DNA of 64,000 nucleotides from Mucilaginibacter sp. OK268 (GTDB lineage: Bacteria; Bacteroidota; Bacteroidia; Sphingobacteriales; Sphingobacteriaceae). Within the stretch, counting starts at the first letter, position 1, and every line of letters begins with the position of its first letter. This document shows, one piece after another, positions 51,868 through 60,282 of this stretch. Where the stretch lies: positions 1 through 64,000 of the forward strand of contig NZ_FNJV01000009.1 in the NCBI RefSeq assembly GCF_900103125.1. Direction: 5' to 3'. Under the pieces are notes generated by a model. That model was given only the letters and a program-made list of their open reading frames with translations, was not told where the DNA came from and ran no database searches. Both the position numbers and the translations under genes were made by a program.

Positions 51868-52584
51868 CTACGCTGCGCTCGAAATATATTTTACCAAACT
51901 CCTTTTAGCTACCGGCAACAACGTTTGCTCCAACGGAAAGGTGATATCGCTGTGTACATAATATACCGCAGGGTTGGGTAAAAACTTGTTGCGGTTGATC
52001 AGGCTCAGCTTCATAGCCTCGGGTGTGTTGGTGATGCTGTGCTCATAAGTATCAATAAATGATATATTGATGCCACGGTACTTATCATACTTATCCTCAA
52101 AAATAGTAAGGTGATATTCATATATCCAGTTGGTACGCTCCTTGCCGTTGCGTAACGAAAAATAGCCGTGATACGGCATCAGGGGTACAATACCTACCGG
52201 ACCAATATTAAGCCGGCTTTCTACAAAATCATAGATCTCTTTGCCCGTTTGTATCGCGGGATCCATTTTTGACAGGGCAAAGGCGATGATCTGCTCTATT
52301 TCCTGCATGTTTTGATCATCTTTAATGATCTTTTGATAGGTAAGCTTTACCGCGTCGATATCTGCCTGTGTTAAGCGTTGCGGAAAGGCCTGCTGGAGCA
52401 CCGTTTTGTTCTTTCTAAAATCAACCAGGTTGTTGTAATGAAAAATAAGATCGGCCAGGTTGGGATACAGCCTGCTCTTATCAAAATGGCGGTTAATTTC
52501 CTGTAAATAATTCAGCAGGACGTACTTTTTTTGCTCAAAATCAATATATCCCTCAATAAACCAGTTTACGCCTAATGAATTCAT
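51868..52584 (-). CDS. Conserved-looking hypothetical protein
   Basis: A 238-residue soluble protein of unknown function. It starts VNWFIEGYIDFEQKKYVLLN, includes NLADLIFHYNNLVDFRKNKT and MPYHGYFSLRNGKERTNWIY, and has no signal peptide or membrane helix. Its size, normal composition and even codon use support a real gene. I recall similar Bacteroidota-only proteins but cannot name a family. It is divergent from the RsmI-like methylase gene across a 56-base gap. Its last residues lie close to a family M repeat. Confidence 0.75.
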   Translation of the reverse strand: MNSLGVNWFIEGYIDFEQKKYVLLNYLQEINRHFDKSRLYPNLADLIFHYNNLVDFRKNKTVLQQAFPQRLTQADIDAVKLTYQKIIKDDQNMQEIEQIIAFALSKMDPAIQTGKEIYDFVESRLNIGPVGIVPLMPYHGYFSLRNGKERTNWIYEYHLTIFEDKYDKYRGINISFIDTYEHSITNTPEAMKLSLINRNKFLPNPAVYYVHSDITFPLEQTLLPVAKRSLVKYISSAA

Positions 52585-52640
52585 TTTTTTCAGGCTCCTT
52601 TCAATAGCTTAAATTAAACAAAAAACACCAACTTTGCAAT

Positions 52641-53348
52641 ATGCCCTATGGAACCCTTTATTTAATCCCCGTACCGCTGGCCGAAGAAACGGCTGCCAAA
52701 TCATTTACCCCTTACCTGGTTGATACTATTAACAGTATCAAAGAGTACATTGTGGAGAATGAAAAGACCGCCCGCAAATTTTTAAAGCTGGCCGGTTTAA
52801 AAACGCCGCAAAGCGAACTGCTCATTCACGATTACAGCAAATATAACCGCGATATGGGTACAGCCGACTTTTTTAAAGGCTTACAGGCCGGTAACGATGT
52901 GGGCTTGATGAGCGAAGCCGGCTGCCCTGGCATAGCTGATCCAGGCGCCGAAATTGTAGATAAAGCACACCGCATGGGTATTAAAGTAGTACCTCTGGTA
53001 GGCCCAAGCTCTATTTTACTGGCGCTGATGGCTTCTGGTTTTAACGGCCAAAGCTTTACTTTTCATGGCTATTTGCCTATTGATAAGGTGTTGCGCAGCA
53101 AAAAGATCAAAGAACTGGAAGCTACGGCTATTAAGCTCGATCAAACACAGTTGTTTATTGAAACGCCTTTCCGCAATAATCCCATGCTGGAAGAAATATT
53201 AAAGACCGCCAATCCAAAAACCAAGCTCTGCATAGCAACCGATCTTACAGCTCCTACGGAGTTTGTACAAACCAAAACTATTGCCGAATGGCAGAAAAAA
53301 GTACCCGAATTGCACAAGCGGCCAACAATTTTCCTGCTTTTTCATTAG
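52641..53348 (+). CDS. RsmI-like SAM-dependent methyltransferase (tetrapyrrole-methylase fold)
   Basis: A 235-residue protein of the tetrapyrrole methylase superfamily, related to RsmI, which 2'-O-methylates C1402 of 16S rRNA. The words GTLYLIPVPLAEE, NDVGLMSEAGCPGIADPGAE, VVPLVGPSSILLALMASGFN and FIETPFRNN are characteristic. It is shorter than RsmI itself and represents a second Bacteroidota branch, so the exact target is open. It has an ACTTTG-like box immediately upstream and a very short leader. Confidence 0.88.
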   Translation: MPYGTLYLIPVPLAEETAAKSFTPYLVDTINSIKEYIVENEKTARKFLKLAGLKTPQSELLIHDYSKYNRDMGTADFFKGLQAGNDVGLMSEAGCPGIADPGAEIVDKAHRMGIKVVPLVGPSSILLALMASGFNGQSFTFHGYLPIDKVLRSKKIKELEATAIKLDQTQLFIETPFRNNPMLEEILKTANPKTKLCIATDLTAPTEFVQTKTIAEWQKKVPELHKRPTIFLLFH

Positions 53349-53442
53349 AATTATTTGTTTTTTAAAGGTAATGAAGCTATCATGAGCTATATTTATTTCG
53401 GTTTTTTGAGCGGTCGCTCATGATGGTTTCATTAATAATTAA

Positions 53443-55041
53443 ATGACGGTTACGCAGCATCATACCAGCGTATTGATAGTGGGAGCCGGCCCTTCGGGCC
53501 TGATGATGGCTGCTCAGTTATTGCGCTATGGTGTGCAGCCTGTAATTATTGATAGTAAACAAGGCCCAACCACTCATTCCAAGGCATTGGCCGTGCAGGC
53601 CCGTTCGCTGGAGATATACCGGCAAATGGGCGTTATTGATACCATTATAAAAGGGGGAAAACAAGCTTCAGGGGTTGTGTTTAACCAGGAAGGTAAAGAA
53701 GTAGCCTCGTTATCATTAAGTAATGTGGGCGAGGGGCAAACCGCTTTCCCCTTTGTGCACCTGTACCAGCAAAGCAAGAACGAACGTCTTTTGCTCGACT
53801 TTTTAACATTGAACTGTTGTCCCGTTTACTGGAATACTTCGTTAGTGACCATAGAGCAGCAGCCCGGTAAGGTGATAGTACAATTACAAAGCGCTGAGGA
53901 AACCCAGCATATAACCTGCGACTGGCTCATTGGTGCCGACGGGGCACACAGCCTGGTGCGTAAAAAATTGCAGATACCCTTTAATGGAGATACCTACCAA
54001 CACCAGTTTTACCTGGCTGATGTGAAAATAAGTAATGCTTTTGGCGACAAGGTTAATCTGTTTTTATCAAAAAAAGGATTCGCTGCCTTTTTTCCAATGC
54101 CCGAAGAGCAATGTTATCGCGTTGTTGGTCAGCTGCCCGCTGAGCTCGATCAACGAGAGGATCTGCAAATAGAAGAAGCATTGCCTTTTCTGAATGCCAT
54201 TACCGGACAAACTATAGGGATGGAGCGTACCAACTGGTTTACTACCTATCAGTTGCATCACCGCATGGCCGATAATTTCAGGCAGAACAGGTGTTTTTTA
54301 ATTGGCGATGCCGCGCATATCCATTCGCCAGTGGGCGGGCAGGGGATGAATACCGGTTTGCAGGATGCCTACAACCTGGCCTGGAAGCTGGCCGGGGTAG
54401 TGAATAACCAACTTCAGGAAAAAATACTGGATACCTATGCTGCCGAACGCATGCCCGTAGCGAAAGATCTACTAAACACGACCGACCGTGTTTTTAAACT
54501 GATCCTATCGCGCAATTGGTTTGTAGGGCTGTTCAAAAAGTGGGCTTTACCCGCTATCCTGAAAAACGTTTGGGGTAAACCGGCACTAAGGGCAGCTTTT
54601 TTTAAGCGGATATCTCAAACCGGTATCAACTATCGCGAAAGCCAGATCAACCTACACCTGAGTCATGATTCGCCCGTAAAAGCCGGCGACAGATTACCAT
54701 ATCTCAAAGTGTTCGATGAAAAGAAACAACAGGAAACCGATCTGCATGAGTGGTGCAGCAAGCCCGGCTTCACCATGATAACCCTGGGTAAGCTACAGGA
54801 ACTCGATCTGTTTACCCTGGCCAAATGGATCACCCAAAACTATACGGGAACCCTTAACTTTTTTTACCTGCCGCCATCAGCCAGAAACCAGCAGGTATTT
54901 GATGCCTTTGGTATTAAAGAAAAGCAGAAGAAAGCCATCATCGTACGCCCGGATATGCACATTGGTTTTATTAACGATGTGGTTGATATTGATATGATGG
55001 ACAACTACCTGCAAAATGTGGTAGGCTTTGTTAAAGCATAG
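53443..55041 (+). CDS. FAD-dependent monooxygenase (PheA/TfdB type)
   Basis: A 532-residue flavoprotein hydroxylase. The FAD Rossmann motif is GAGPSG (14-19), with GADGAHSLVR in the middle (DG motif) and GDAAHIHSPVGGQGMNTG (GD motif, near 287). The C-terminal thioredoxin-like domain of the phenol-hydroxylase group is present. It may hydroxylate an aromatic compound, and an intradiol dioxygenase-like gene lies 0.7 kb away, though on the opposite strand. Substrate not predictable. Confidence 0.92.
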   Translation: MTVTQHHTSVLIVGAGPSGLMMAAQLLRYGVQPVIIDSKQGPTTHSKALAVQARSLEIYRQMGVIDTIIKGGKQASGVVFNQEGKEVASLSLSNVGEGQTAFPFVHLYQQSKNERLLLDFLTLNCCPVYWNTSLVTIEQQPGKVIVQLQSAEETQHITCDWLIGADGAHSLVRKKLQIPFNGDTYQHQFYLADVKISNAFGDKVNLFLSKKGFAAFFPMPEEQCYRVVGQLPAELDQREDLQIEEALPFLNAITGQTIGMERTNWFTTYQLHHRMADNFRQNRCFLIGDAAHIHSPVGGQGMNTGLQDAYNLAWKLAGVVNNQLQEKILDTYAAERMPVAKDLLNTTDRVFKLILSRNWFVGLFKKWALPAILKNVWGKPALRAAFFKRISQTGINYRESQINLHLSHDSPVKAGDRLPYLKVFDEKKQQETDLHEWCSKPGFTMITLGKLQELDLFTLAKWITQNYTGTLNFFYLPPSARNQQVFDAFGIKEKQKKAIIVRPDMHIGFINDVVDIDMMDNYLQNVVGFVKA

Positions 55042-55110
55042 CAAAAAAGCGCCTGCGTGTAAAACACACAGACGCCAACCTGACATCATGAAAAAAAGGG
55101 AATAATAGGG

Positions 55111-55644
55111 TTAAACCTGCTGGAAAGTATCTTTAAACAGCGACTCTGGCTGATACTCCTGGTAACTGGTTATAGAAAGCCCATGCTGCATTTTTAATAT
55201 AAAGGTATCGGCTACAAATTTTTCGGATACATCGCCCTCTGCCAATACCATAAACTCCGCCAGTTGGTTAACCAGGGTTAAAATACCGGTAGTATAAGTA
55301 ATAGCCACTTTATGCGACGAAATATCATTGATGTGCGATTCTATCAATTCAAACTGCGGCAGCTCAAATTTGACGGCGTTACCCAGGTTATCGGTCAATC
55401 CGGGTATTTTATTATCCAGGGCCTGTATAAAATGCCCAATCGAGAAACTCAATTTATAATGCAGCGAATTGGCCCGCCCGTCATGGGCTTTTAACGCGGT
55501 AAAAGTTTTAAATTCCAGGTTAGGGTTATAGGTTTGCATTTTGAGCAAAAACTCCTGGTACGATGCCTGCAACACGCTTCTTTCAAATCTGCCCTGCGCC
55601 GATGCATCAATGATCTGTTTATATGCTAATTTGATGAGTGCCAT
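55111..55644 (-). CDS. Hypothetical protein
   Basis: A 177-residue soluble protein I do not recognise. It is mixed alpha/beta with a helical N-terminus (MALIKLAYKQIIDASAQGRF, RSVLQASYQEFLLKMQTYNP) and later strands (KVAITYTTGILTLVNQLAEF). No signal peptide, no cysteine motif. The gene has its own compact frame with normal composition, convergent with the monooxygenase gene, which supports its being real. Confidence 0.65.
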   Translation of the reverse strand: MALIKLAYKQIIDASAQGRFERSVLQASYQEFLLKMQTYNPNLEFKTFTALKAHDGRANSLHYKLSFSIGHFIQALDNKIPGLTDNLGNAVKFELPQFELIESHINDISSHKVAITYTTGILTLVNQLAEFMVLAEGDVSEKFVADTFILKMQHGLSITSYQEYQPESLFKDTFQQV

Positions 55645-55661
55645 TTCTTTTGATTTTTTTA

Positions 55662-55745
55662 GGTCATACGTTGTACGTAATACGTAATAAGTTTTGAATG
55701 AGAATACAGCTGTGTACGTATAACGTCAAACGCATCACGTACAAC
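55662..55745. repeat. Palindromic repeat, family G
   Basis: Words tcatacgttgtacgtaatac on the left and tacgtataacgtcaaacgca, tcacgtacaac on the right. Same family as 46148-46255, and it likewise fills the gap between a start codon and the next stop codon. Confidence 0.7.
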
Positions 55746-55749
55746 CTTT

Positions 55750-56484
55750 TTAAAGTGCCACGCCAATAGTAAAAGTGCCCGAATATCCTGCCGAAACGCT
55801 GCCCGTTAAAGCCAGGGTTTCCAATGCCAGGTCGGTTGCCGAGTCGCCAAAAACACTGTCGCTCGCGTTGCGTATAGGGTTTACCCCGTGTGCAGCATAT
55901 AAAGTAGAAACATGCACGGCATCAGATATGGTTTCAGAGAAAGTAAGCTGCGATACTTTTTTCAACACGCTATTCACAAAAACTTCCATATGTATGTGTG
56001 TAGCCCTGCCGCCATACCAGCCAGGGTAAATGGTAGTAAATTTGGCTATACCTGAAGCGTCTGTCAGTAAATAACCCCGCAACCAGGTTTCACCTACATA
56101 GCTTTTGCTACCCAGCAGACCGGGCTGATTTGCATATCCAGAATAATAGCCATCTTTATTGCAATGCCATATATCTACCCGGGCACCGGTAACTACGTTA
56201 CAATTGTCGTTCACGTTCACTACCAGGAAAGTTACTGTTAAAGGCACCCCGGTTTGCCCACCGGTAACATCGGCCCGGTTCAGTGGGTTGGTTATTTCGC
56301 CGCCAACGTAAGGATATGGTCCTTCTGTTTCTGTTGGGGAGGTGGTACAGGTAGTGCCGTTAGTTGATGTAGTAGTTGTTGTTTCAGTTTGGGTTGATGA
56401 AGAGTCTTTTTTACAGGCTTCAATAAGCAAAGGGCCCGCCGCTGCTGCTACGGCAAAGGTGCGAAGAAAGCTTTTACGTTCCAT
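55750..56484 (-). CDS. Exported intradiol ring-cleavage dioxygenase-like lipoprotein
   Basis: A 244-residue protein with a signal peptide (MERKSFLRTFAVAAAAGPLL) ending in IEAC, so probably lipid-anchored. The catalytic domain carries the iron ligands of catechol 1,2-dioxygenase-type enzymes: VDIWHCNKDGYYSGY (first Tyr) and YPGWYGGRATHIHMEV (second Tyr and two His). The Thr/Ser-rich linker (residues 30-50) supports surface exposure. Most characterised intradiol enzymes are cytoplasmic; an exported form is unusual, but exported Bacteroidota homologues are known by annotation. Substrate unknown. Start chosen at ATG 56484; the frame opens three codons earlier. Confidence 0.9.
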   Translation of the reverse strand: MERKSFLRTFAVAAAAGPLLIEACKKDSSSTQTETTTTTSTNGTTCTTSPTETEGPYPYVGGEITNPLNRADVTGGQTGVPLTVTFLVVNVNDNCNVVTGARVDIWHCNKDGYYSGYANQPGLLGSKSYVGETWLRGYLLTDASGIAKFTTIYPGWYGGRATHIHMEVFVNSVLKKVSQLTFSETISDAVHVSTLYAAHGVNPIRNASDSVFGDSATDLALETLALTGSVSAGYSGTFTIGVAL

Positions 56485-56607
56485 GATATACAAGCATTAA
56501 TAAGGTTAAACAATGTGTTTATTAATTAATGTAAATGTATATGGGGGAGTGGTCTGGAAGGGGGATGTATCGGTAAACGGGTGTTTTGTGCCGATAGATA
56601 CGGTTTT

Positions 56608-57309
56608 TTACCTGGATTTCATCCAGTTGCGGATGATATCATGATAACTGTCGCTCACAGGAAGCTCAACATAGGTCAATTTAATTTTGCGGTTCTGGAT
56701 AGAACGGATCTTACCAAGCGATACAATATAACTGCGGTGTATACGCTGAAATTTATCAGGAGGTAATTTTTCAAGCACTTTTTTTAATGACATCAGCGTA
56801 AGCACCGTTGGGGCATTGGTTTGATGTATCTTGATATAATCTTCCATGCTTTCAATATATTCAATGGCGCTCAGATCTATTTTTACCATGCGGTATTCCG
56901 AATATACATATAAGCTTTCTTCGGGCTGTTCGCTGCCTGCCTGGTTCTTGTAACGGTAGTAATCAACGGCTTTTTCCACCGCTTTTTCAAAACGCTTAAA
57001 ATTGATGGGTTTCAGGATATAATCCAGTGCCTCCAGCTCAAAACCTTCGTAGGCGAAGTTTTTATAGGCGGTAGTAAATATCACCATAGGCTTTACCTGC
57101 AAGGCTCTTACCAGGTCGATGCCGGTGATATCGGGCATATTAATATCAATGAAAAGAAGATCGACGGGTTTGGCCTTTAAAAACTCGGCCCCGGATATAG
57201 CATCGTCGAATGTTTTAACCAGTTGCAGGGCCGGGAAACGCGATACATACTCGCTTATCAGCCTTAAAGCCAGGGGCTCATCATCAATAGCTATACATTG
57301 CAATGCCAT
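56608..57309 (-). CDS. LytTR-type response regulator
   Basis: A 233-residue response regulator: receiver domain with the phosphorylated Asp55 in LLFIDINMPD and the DDE acid pocket near residue 10 (AIDDEP), then a LytTR DNA-binding domain (residues 130-233; MVKIDLSAIEYIESMEDYIK, RIHRSYIVSLGKIRSI). It forms an operon with the histidine kinase at 57313 (3-base gap). This LytS/LytR-type pair is common in Bacteroidota; targets unknown. It is separated from the downstream intradiol-like gene by 124 bases. Confidence 0.95.
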   Translation of the reverse strand: MALQCIAIDDEPLALRLISEYVSRFPALQLVKTFDDAISGAEFLKAKPVDLLFIDINMPDITGIDLVRALQVKPMVIFTTAYKNFAYEGFELEALDYILKPINFKRFEKAVEKAVDYYRYKNQAGSEQPEESLYVYSEYRMVKIDLSAIEYIESMEDYIKIHQTNAPTVLTLMSLKKVLEKLPPDKFQRIHRSYIVSLGKIRSIQNRKIKLTYVELPVSDSYHDIIRNWMKSR

Positions 57310-57312
57310 AAA

Positions 57313-58506
57313 CTATATTTGATTAATTATAAGCTGTACTGAATACTCTTTATCCTCATTCCATATGTTGAGTAAATGCTTGTCCGGGTACAAATGATTT
57401 AAACGCAGCTGTGTATTCCTGATGCCTATTCCACCGCGCTGATTTTCCACCCGGCGCACAAAAATATGATTTCTGCAAAAGAAAGAAATATCGGTATCAC
57501 TCACACTGATCTTAATATCGATGGTGGTTTTTTCATGTTTACTTACACCGTATTTAAATACATTTTCAATAAAGGTCATCAGAACAAGTGGCGCTATTGT
57601 TTTGCTTTCAACATCGCCTGTCACAATAAAATTGACCCTGGTATTATTACCAATGCGTAAACGCTGTAATTCAATATAATCGCTGATGCAATCAACTTCA
57701 CTTTGCAGCGGTACCTGGTCGGCCACTACATCATCGGTCACGTAACGCATAATGTTCGATAGCTTCATGATACTATCAGCCGCATGATCATCCTTTATAA
57801 CGGCCAGTGTGTAAATATTGTTGAGTGTATTGAACAAAAAATGAGGATTGATCTGTGCCTTTAAAAAGGAAAGCTCGGCCGTAGTTTTATCTGCTTCGGC
57901 CTGTATGGCGCGTCGTTCGGTGAGCCGCCATTGTTGTATGATTCTGATGGCGGTACTTAATGCCATGATCATAATAAATATGAACAGGCTAATGCTATCC
58001 ATCGGTCGTAAGTGCAGCAAATGATGCCTGCCTGGGCCTGGCCCGTTGAAAGGTGTGGATGGGAATTGCCTTGACATATCTCTTGGCGAGCCTGTATGTG
58101 GCCCTATTCTTCCGTCAGTTGGGAAAGCCCGGGGGGCCGGATAACCAGGTGGAAATGATCCAAATGGCGGCCGGTTGTTGCCATACATGTCTCTTGCCAT
58201 GCTCCCGATGCTGTGTAGCAGTTTATCAAATGGCTGCAGGTAATACACTCCGCCAAACAAGAGCAATACAATAATGCTGTATAAAACATACTTCTTTTTT
58301 AAAAAGAACTGAGGAATAAAGAAATAAGCATTGCTGTAAAAAAGAAAGATATAGGTGTAGCAAAACAGCCAATAGCTATGTTTTTGAAGCAGCGACCAGG
58401 TGATAGCACCCTGTCCGCGGTTGTTTAATAACAACAGCGGAAAAGCCATAAACAATAGCCAGCCCGCAATATGTACAATAACAGAAAAGGCTTTAAAGCG
58501 CGACAT
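57313..58506 (-). CDS. LytS/YehU-type sensor histidine kinase
   Basis: A 397-residue membrane histidine kinase with four helices in the N-terminal half (AGWLLFMAFPLLLLN, SYWLFCYTYIFLFYSNAYF, YVLYSIIVLLLFGGVYYL, SISLFIFIMIMALSTAIRII) and a Gly/Pro-rich loop between helices three and four. The kinase core is of the His_kinase (PF06580) type: KAQINPHFLFNTLNNIYTLA with the phosphoacceptor His, and the ATP-binding end RGGIGIRNTQLRLNHLY. It is co-transcribed with the LytTR regulator. The input signal is unknown. Confidence 0.94.
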   Translation of the reverse strand: MSRFKAFSVIVHIAGWLLFMAFPLLLLNNRGQGAITWSLLQKHSYWLFCYTYIFLFYSNAYFFIPQFFLKKKYVLYSIIVLLLFGGVYYLQPFDKLLHSIGSMARDMYGNNRPPFGSFPPGYPAPRAFPTDGRIGPHTGSPRDMSRQFPSTPFNGPGPGRHHLLHLRPMDSISLFIFIMIMALSTAIRIIQQWRLTERRAIQAEADKTTAELSFLKAQINPHFLFNTLNNIYTLAVIKDDHAADSIMKLSNIMRYVTDDVVADQVPLQSEVDCISDYIELQRLRIGNNTRVNFIVTGDVESKTIAPLVLMTFIENVFKYGVSKHEKTTIDIKISVSDTDISFFCRNHIFVRRVENQRGGIGIRNTQLRLNHLYPDKHLLNIWNEDKEYSVQLIINQI

Positions 58507-58575
58507 GCATAAAGTAACACAATCAAAGCCAGTAATAAAAAATGTATCGGTATTTAGGCTGTTTGTATAGACGAA

Positions 58576-59175
58576 TTACCCGTGAATGGTTTCGCTCTTA
58601 CCATAGTTTTGGATCACCTGGGCTTCGTATTCCAGGAATTCTTTCCAGCGTTTTTCTACATCTATTTCAACCGCGTATTTTTTAGCCAGGCGAATGAACA
58701 TGGCATAATGCGTGGCTTCGCTCACCATCAGTTCATGGTAAAATTCAGATAAATGAGTATCGCCAATGTTTTCTGACAGTACCTTGAACCGCTCGCAGCT
58801 GCGGGCCTCTATCATGGCCGAAAACAGCAGCCTGTCGATCAGTTGGGCCTCGCGACCGCCGCCTATGATGATGAATTTACGGAGCTCATTCACATAGTTA
58901 TCTTTACGCTCGCGACCCAGAACAAAACCGCGCTGCAATATAATATCGTGAACTCGCTTAAAATGATCCATCTCTTCCTGAACCAGCAGCGCCATCTCCT
59001 GTACCAGAGCATTCAGGTTGGGGTTTTGCACAATAAGGGTAATGGCATTGCTGGCCGCCTTTTGCTCGCAAAAAGCATGATCGGTCAATAATTCCTCAAT
59101 ATTGCTTTCCACCACGTTTTTAACCCAAAGCGGATCGGTAGGCAGCTGCAGTTTAAGTATGGTTTTTTCGCTCAC
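58576..59175 (-). CDS. miaE: tRNA-(ms2io6A37) hydroxylase MiaE
   Basis: A 199-residue di-iron enzyme that hydroxylates ms2i6A at position 37 of tRNAs. The ferritin-like ligand words are DHAFCEQKAASNAI, VQEEMDHFKRVHDII and SEATHYAMFIRLA, plus IEARSCERFKVLS, giving the expected Glu/His set. The N-terminal LPTDPLWVKNVVE is a family hallmark. It follows nadD in the same direction across a family I repeat. Confidence 0.94.
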   Translation of the reverse strand: MSEKTILKLQLPTDPLWVKNVVESNIEELLTDHAFCEQKAASNAITLIVQNPNLNALVQEMALLVQEEMDHFKRVHDIILQRGFVLGRERKDNYVNELRKFIIIGGGREAQLIDRLLFSAMIEARSCERFKVLSENIGDTHLSEFYHELMVSEATHYAMFIRLAKKYAVEIDVEKRWKEFLEYEAQVIQNYGKSETIHG

Positions 59176-59179
59176 AGGA

Positions 59180-59228
59180 ACAAAGATAGGAAGATAGAAT
59201 CAAGAAATAAGAATCAAGAACCAGGACT
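59180..59228. repeat. Low-complexity repeat, family I
   Basis: Words gaagatagaatcaagaaata and agaatcaagaaccaggactg; related to 8130-8205 and 9418-9465. It lies between the miaE start and the nadD stop. Confidence 0.5.
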
Positions 59229-59239
59229 GTAATGATAAC

Positions 59240-59812
59240 CTACCGATACAATCCCTTGCTTTCAATAAATTTCAGGACCGGGTCTGGTACAAAATATTGT
59301 ATGTTCTTTTTTTCGGCGATGGATTTGCGAATAAAGGTTGCCGATAGCTCCATTTGTGGGGTCATGGTGATGGTAACCGCTGGGTGATCGGCCAGTTCGG
59401 CATTCTCATAACCCGGGCGTGGATATACGTATATTTTGTAATCGCGCAATATCAGCTTATAGTTTTTCCATTTGTGCAGTGTACCCAGGTTATCTGAACC
59501 CATGATAAGGGCAAAATCGTGTTCGGGATATTTTTCTTTCAGATGGGCAAGGGTATCAATGGTGTAGGATGGCTGGGGCAATTTTAGCTCTACATCGCTT
59601 ACGCTGATGTTGGTGGCATGGTCTGTAGCCAGTTTAGCCATTTCTAATCTGTCATAAGTATTGATCAGATCGCCATACTTTTTTAGCGGGTTTTGTGGCG
59701 ATACCACCAGCCAAACCTTATCCAGGGTGGTATGATTGGCCATGTAATTGGCAATAATCAGGTGCCCTATGTGTATGGGGTTAAATGAACCAAACAGTAA
59801 GCCTATTTTCAT
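59240..59812 (-). CDS. nadD: Nicotinate-nucleotide adenylyltransferase
   Basis: A 190-residue NadD that makes nicotinic acid adenine dinucleotide in NAD synthesis. The nucleotidyltransferase signature is GSFNPIHIGH (residues 8-17) and the late ELSATFIRKSI holds the second signature. The start codon is directly preceded by a family L repeat arm (59813-59846), so no normal ribosome-binding region is seen. In relatives it follows gmk; here a four-helix-bundle cassette is inserted between. Confidence 0.96.
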   Translation of the reverse strand: MKIGLLFGSFNPIHIGHLIIANYMANHTTLDKVWLVVSPQNPLKKYGDLINTYDRLEMAKLATDHATNISVSDVELKLPQPSYTIDTLAHLKEKYPEHDFALIMGSDNLGTLHKWKNYKLILRDYKIYVYPRPGYENAELADHPAVTITMTPQMELSATFIRKSIAEKKNIQYFVPDPVLKFIESKGLYR

Positions 59813-59846
59813 CAGTTGGCAGTTTTCAGTGTGCAGTTGGCAGTTG
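59813..59846. repeat. Family L arm (cagttggcagttttcagtg), left
   Basis: Begins at the base next to the nadD ATG. Its words (cagttggcagtt, gtgcagttggcagttg) are reverse-complemented by the arm at 60249-60282. Confidence 0.7.
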
Positions 59847-59874
59847 AATTTTTTGTTAGCCTATTTTTATATGA

Positions 59875-60244
59875 TCAAGTTGCTCCAAATTTCTCAGGAT
59901 TGCTGATCATATATTGTACTATACGCCCAATTTCGTCAGATTGAGCATATAGTTTGTCATAAAGTTCTTTTGTGATGTAATTGCAAGCTAATGAAAATTC
60001 CAGCCATCCTTGTGTTTCGCTGTTTTCCATATCAGCATCTGTTAGCTTACTCACAAAATGATTTGGGTACCTGCGTTTTCGGTAGGCCTCAATGGTACAA
60101 ATATTTACAGAGCGTGATGATCTGCGAATCTGATCTGTTAGCGAATACGTTTCTTCTTTTGGAAATTGTTTGGTAACAACGTAGATTTCCATAGCAAGGG
60201 AGAAACTCTTTTTATATAACAGTAAATCCTTTATAGTTTCCCAT
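59875..60244 (-). pseudogene. Four-helix-bundle protein (23S rRNA IVP-like) with frameshift
   Basis: The main frame (59875-60192) encodes TKQFPKEETYSLTDQIRRSS, EAYRKRRYPNHFVSKLTDAD and ENSETQGWLEFSLACNYI, the pattern of the small four-helix-bundle (IVP/S23-like) proteins. That frame starts too late. Upstream DNA gives KKSFSLAMEIY in frame, and a matching start MGNYK lies at 60244 in a different frame. Removing one of the two C's at 60228-60229 (plus strand; GG on the gene strand) would give MGNYKDLLLYKKSFSLAMEI, the usual N-terminus. So there is a one-base insertion, or a read error. The gene lies between inverted family L arms in the gmk-nadD gap. These proteins have unknown function; relatives occur in 23S rRNA intervening sequences. 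Confidence 0.75.
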
Positions 60245-60248
60245 TATA

Positions 60249-60282
60249 ATGCTGCTAACTGCTAACAGAGAACTGCAAACTA
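60249..60282. repeat. Family L arm, right
   Basis: Words gctgctaactgctaacagag and aactgcaaac; it runs into the gmk stop codon (TAG, 60280-60282). Inverted relative to 59813-59846. Confidence 0.6.
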
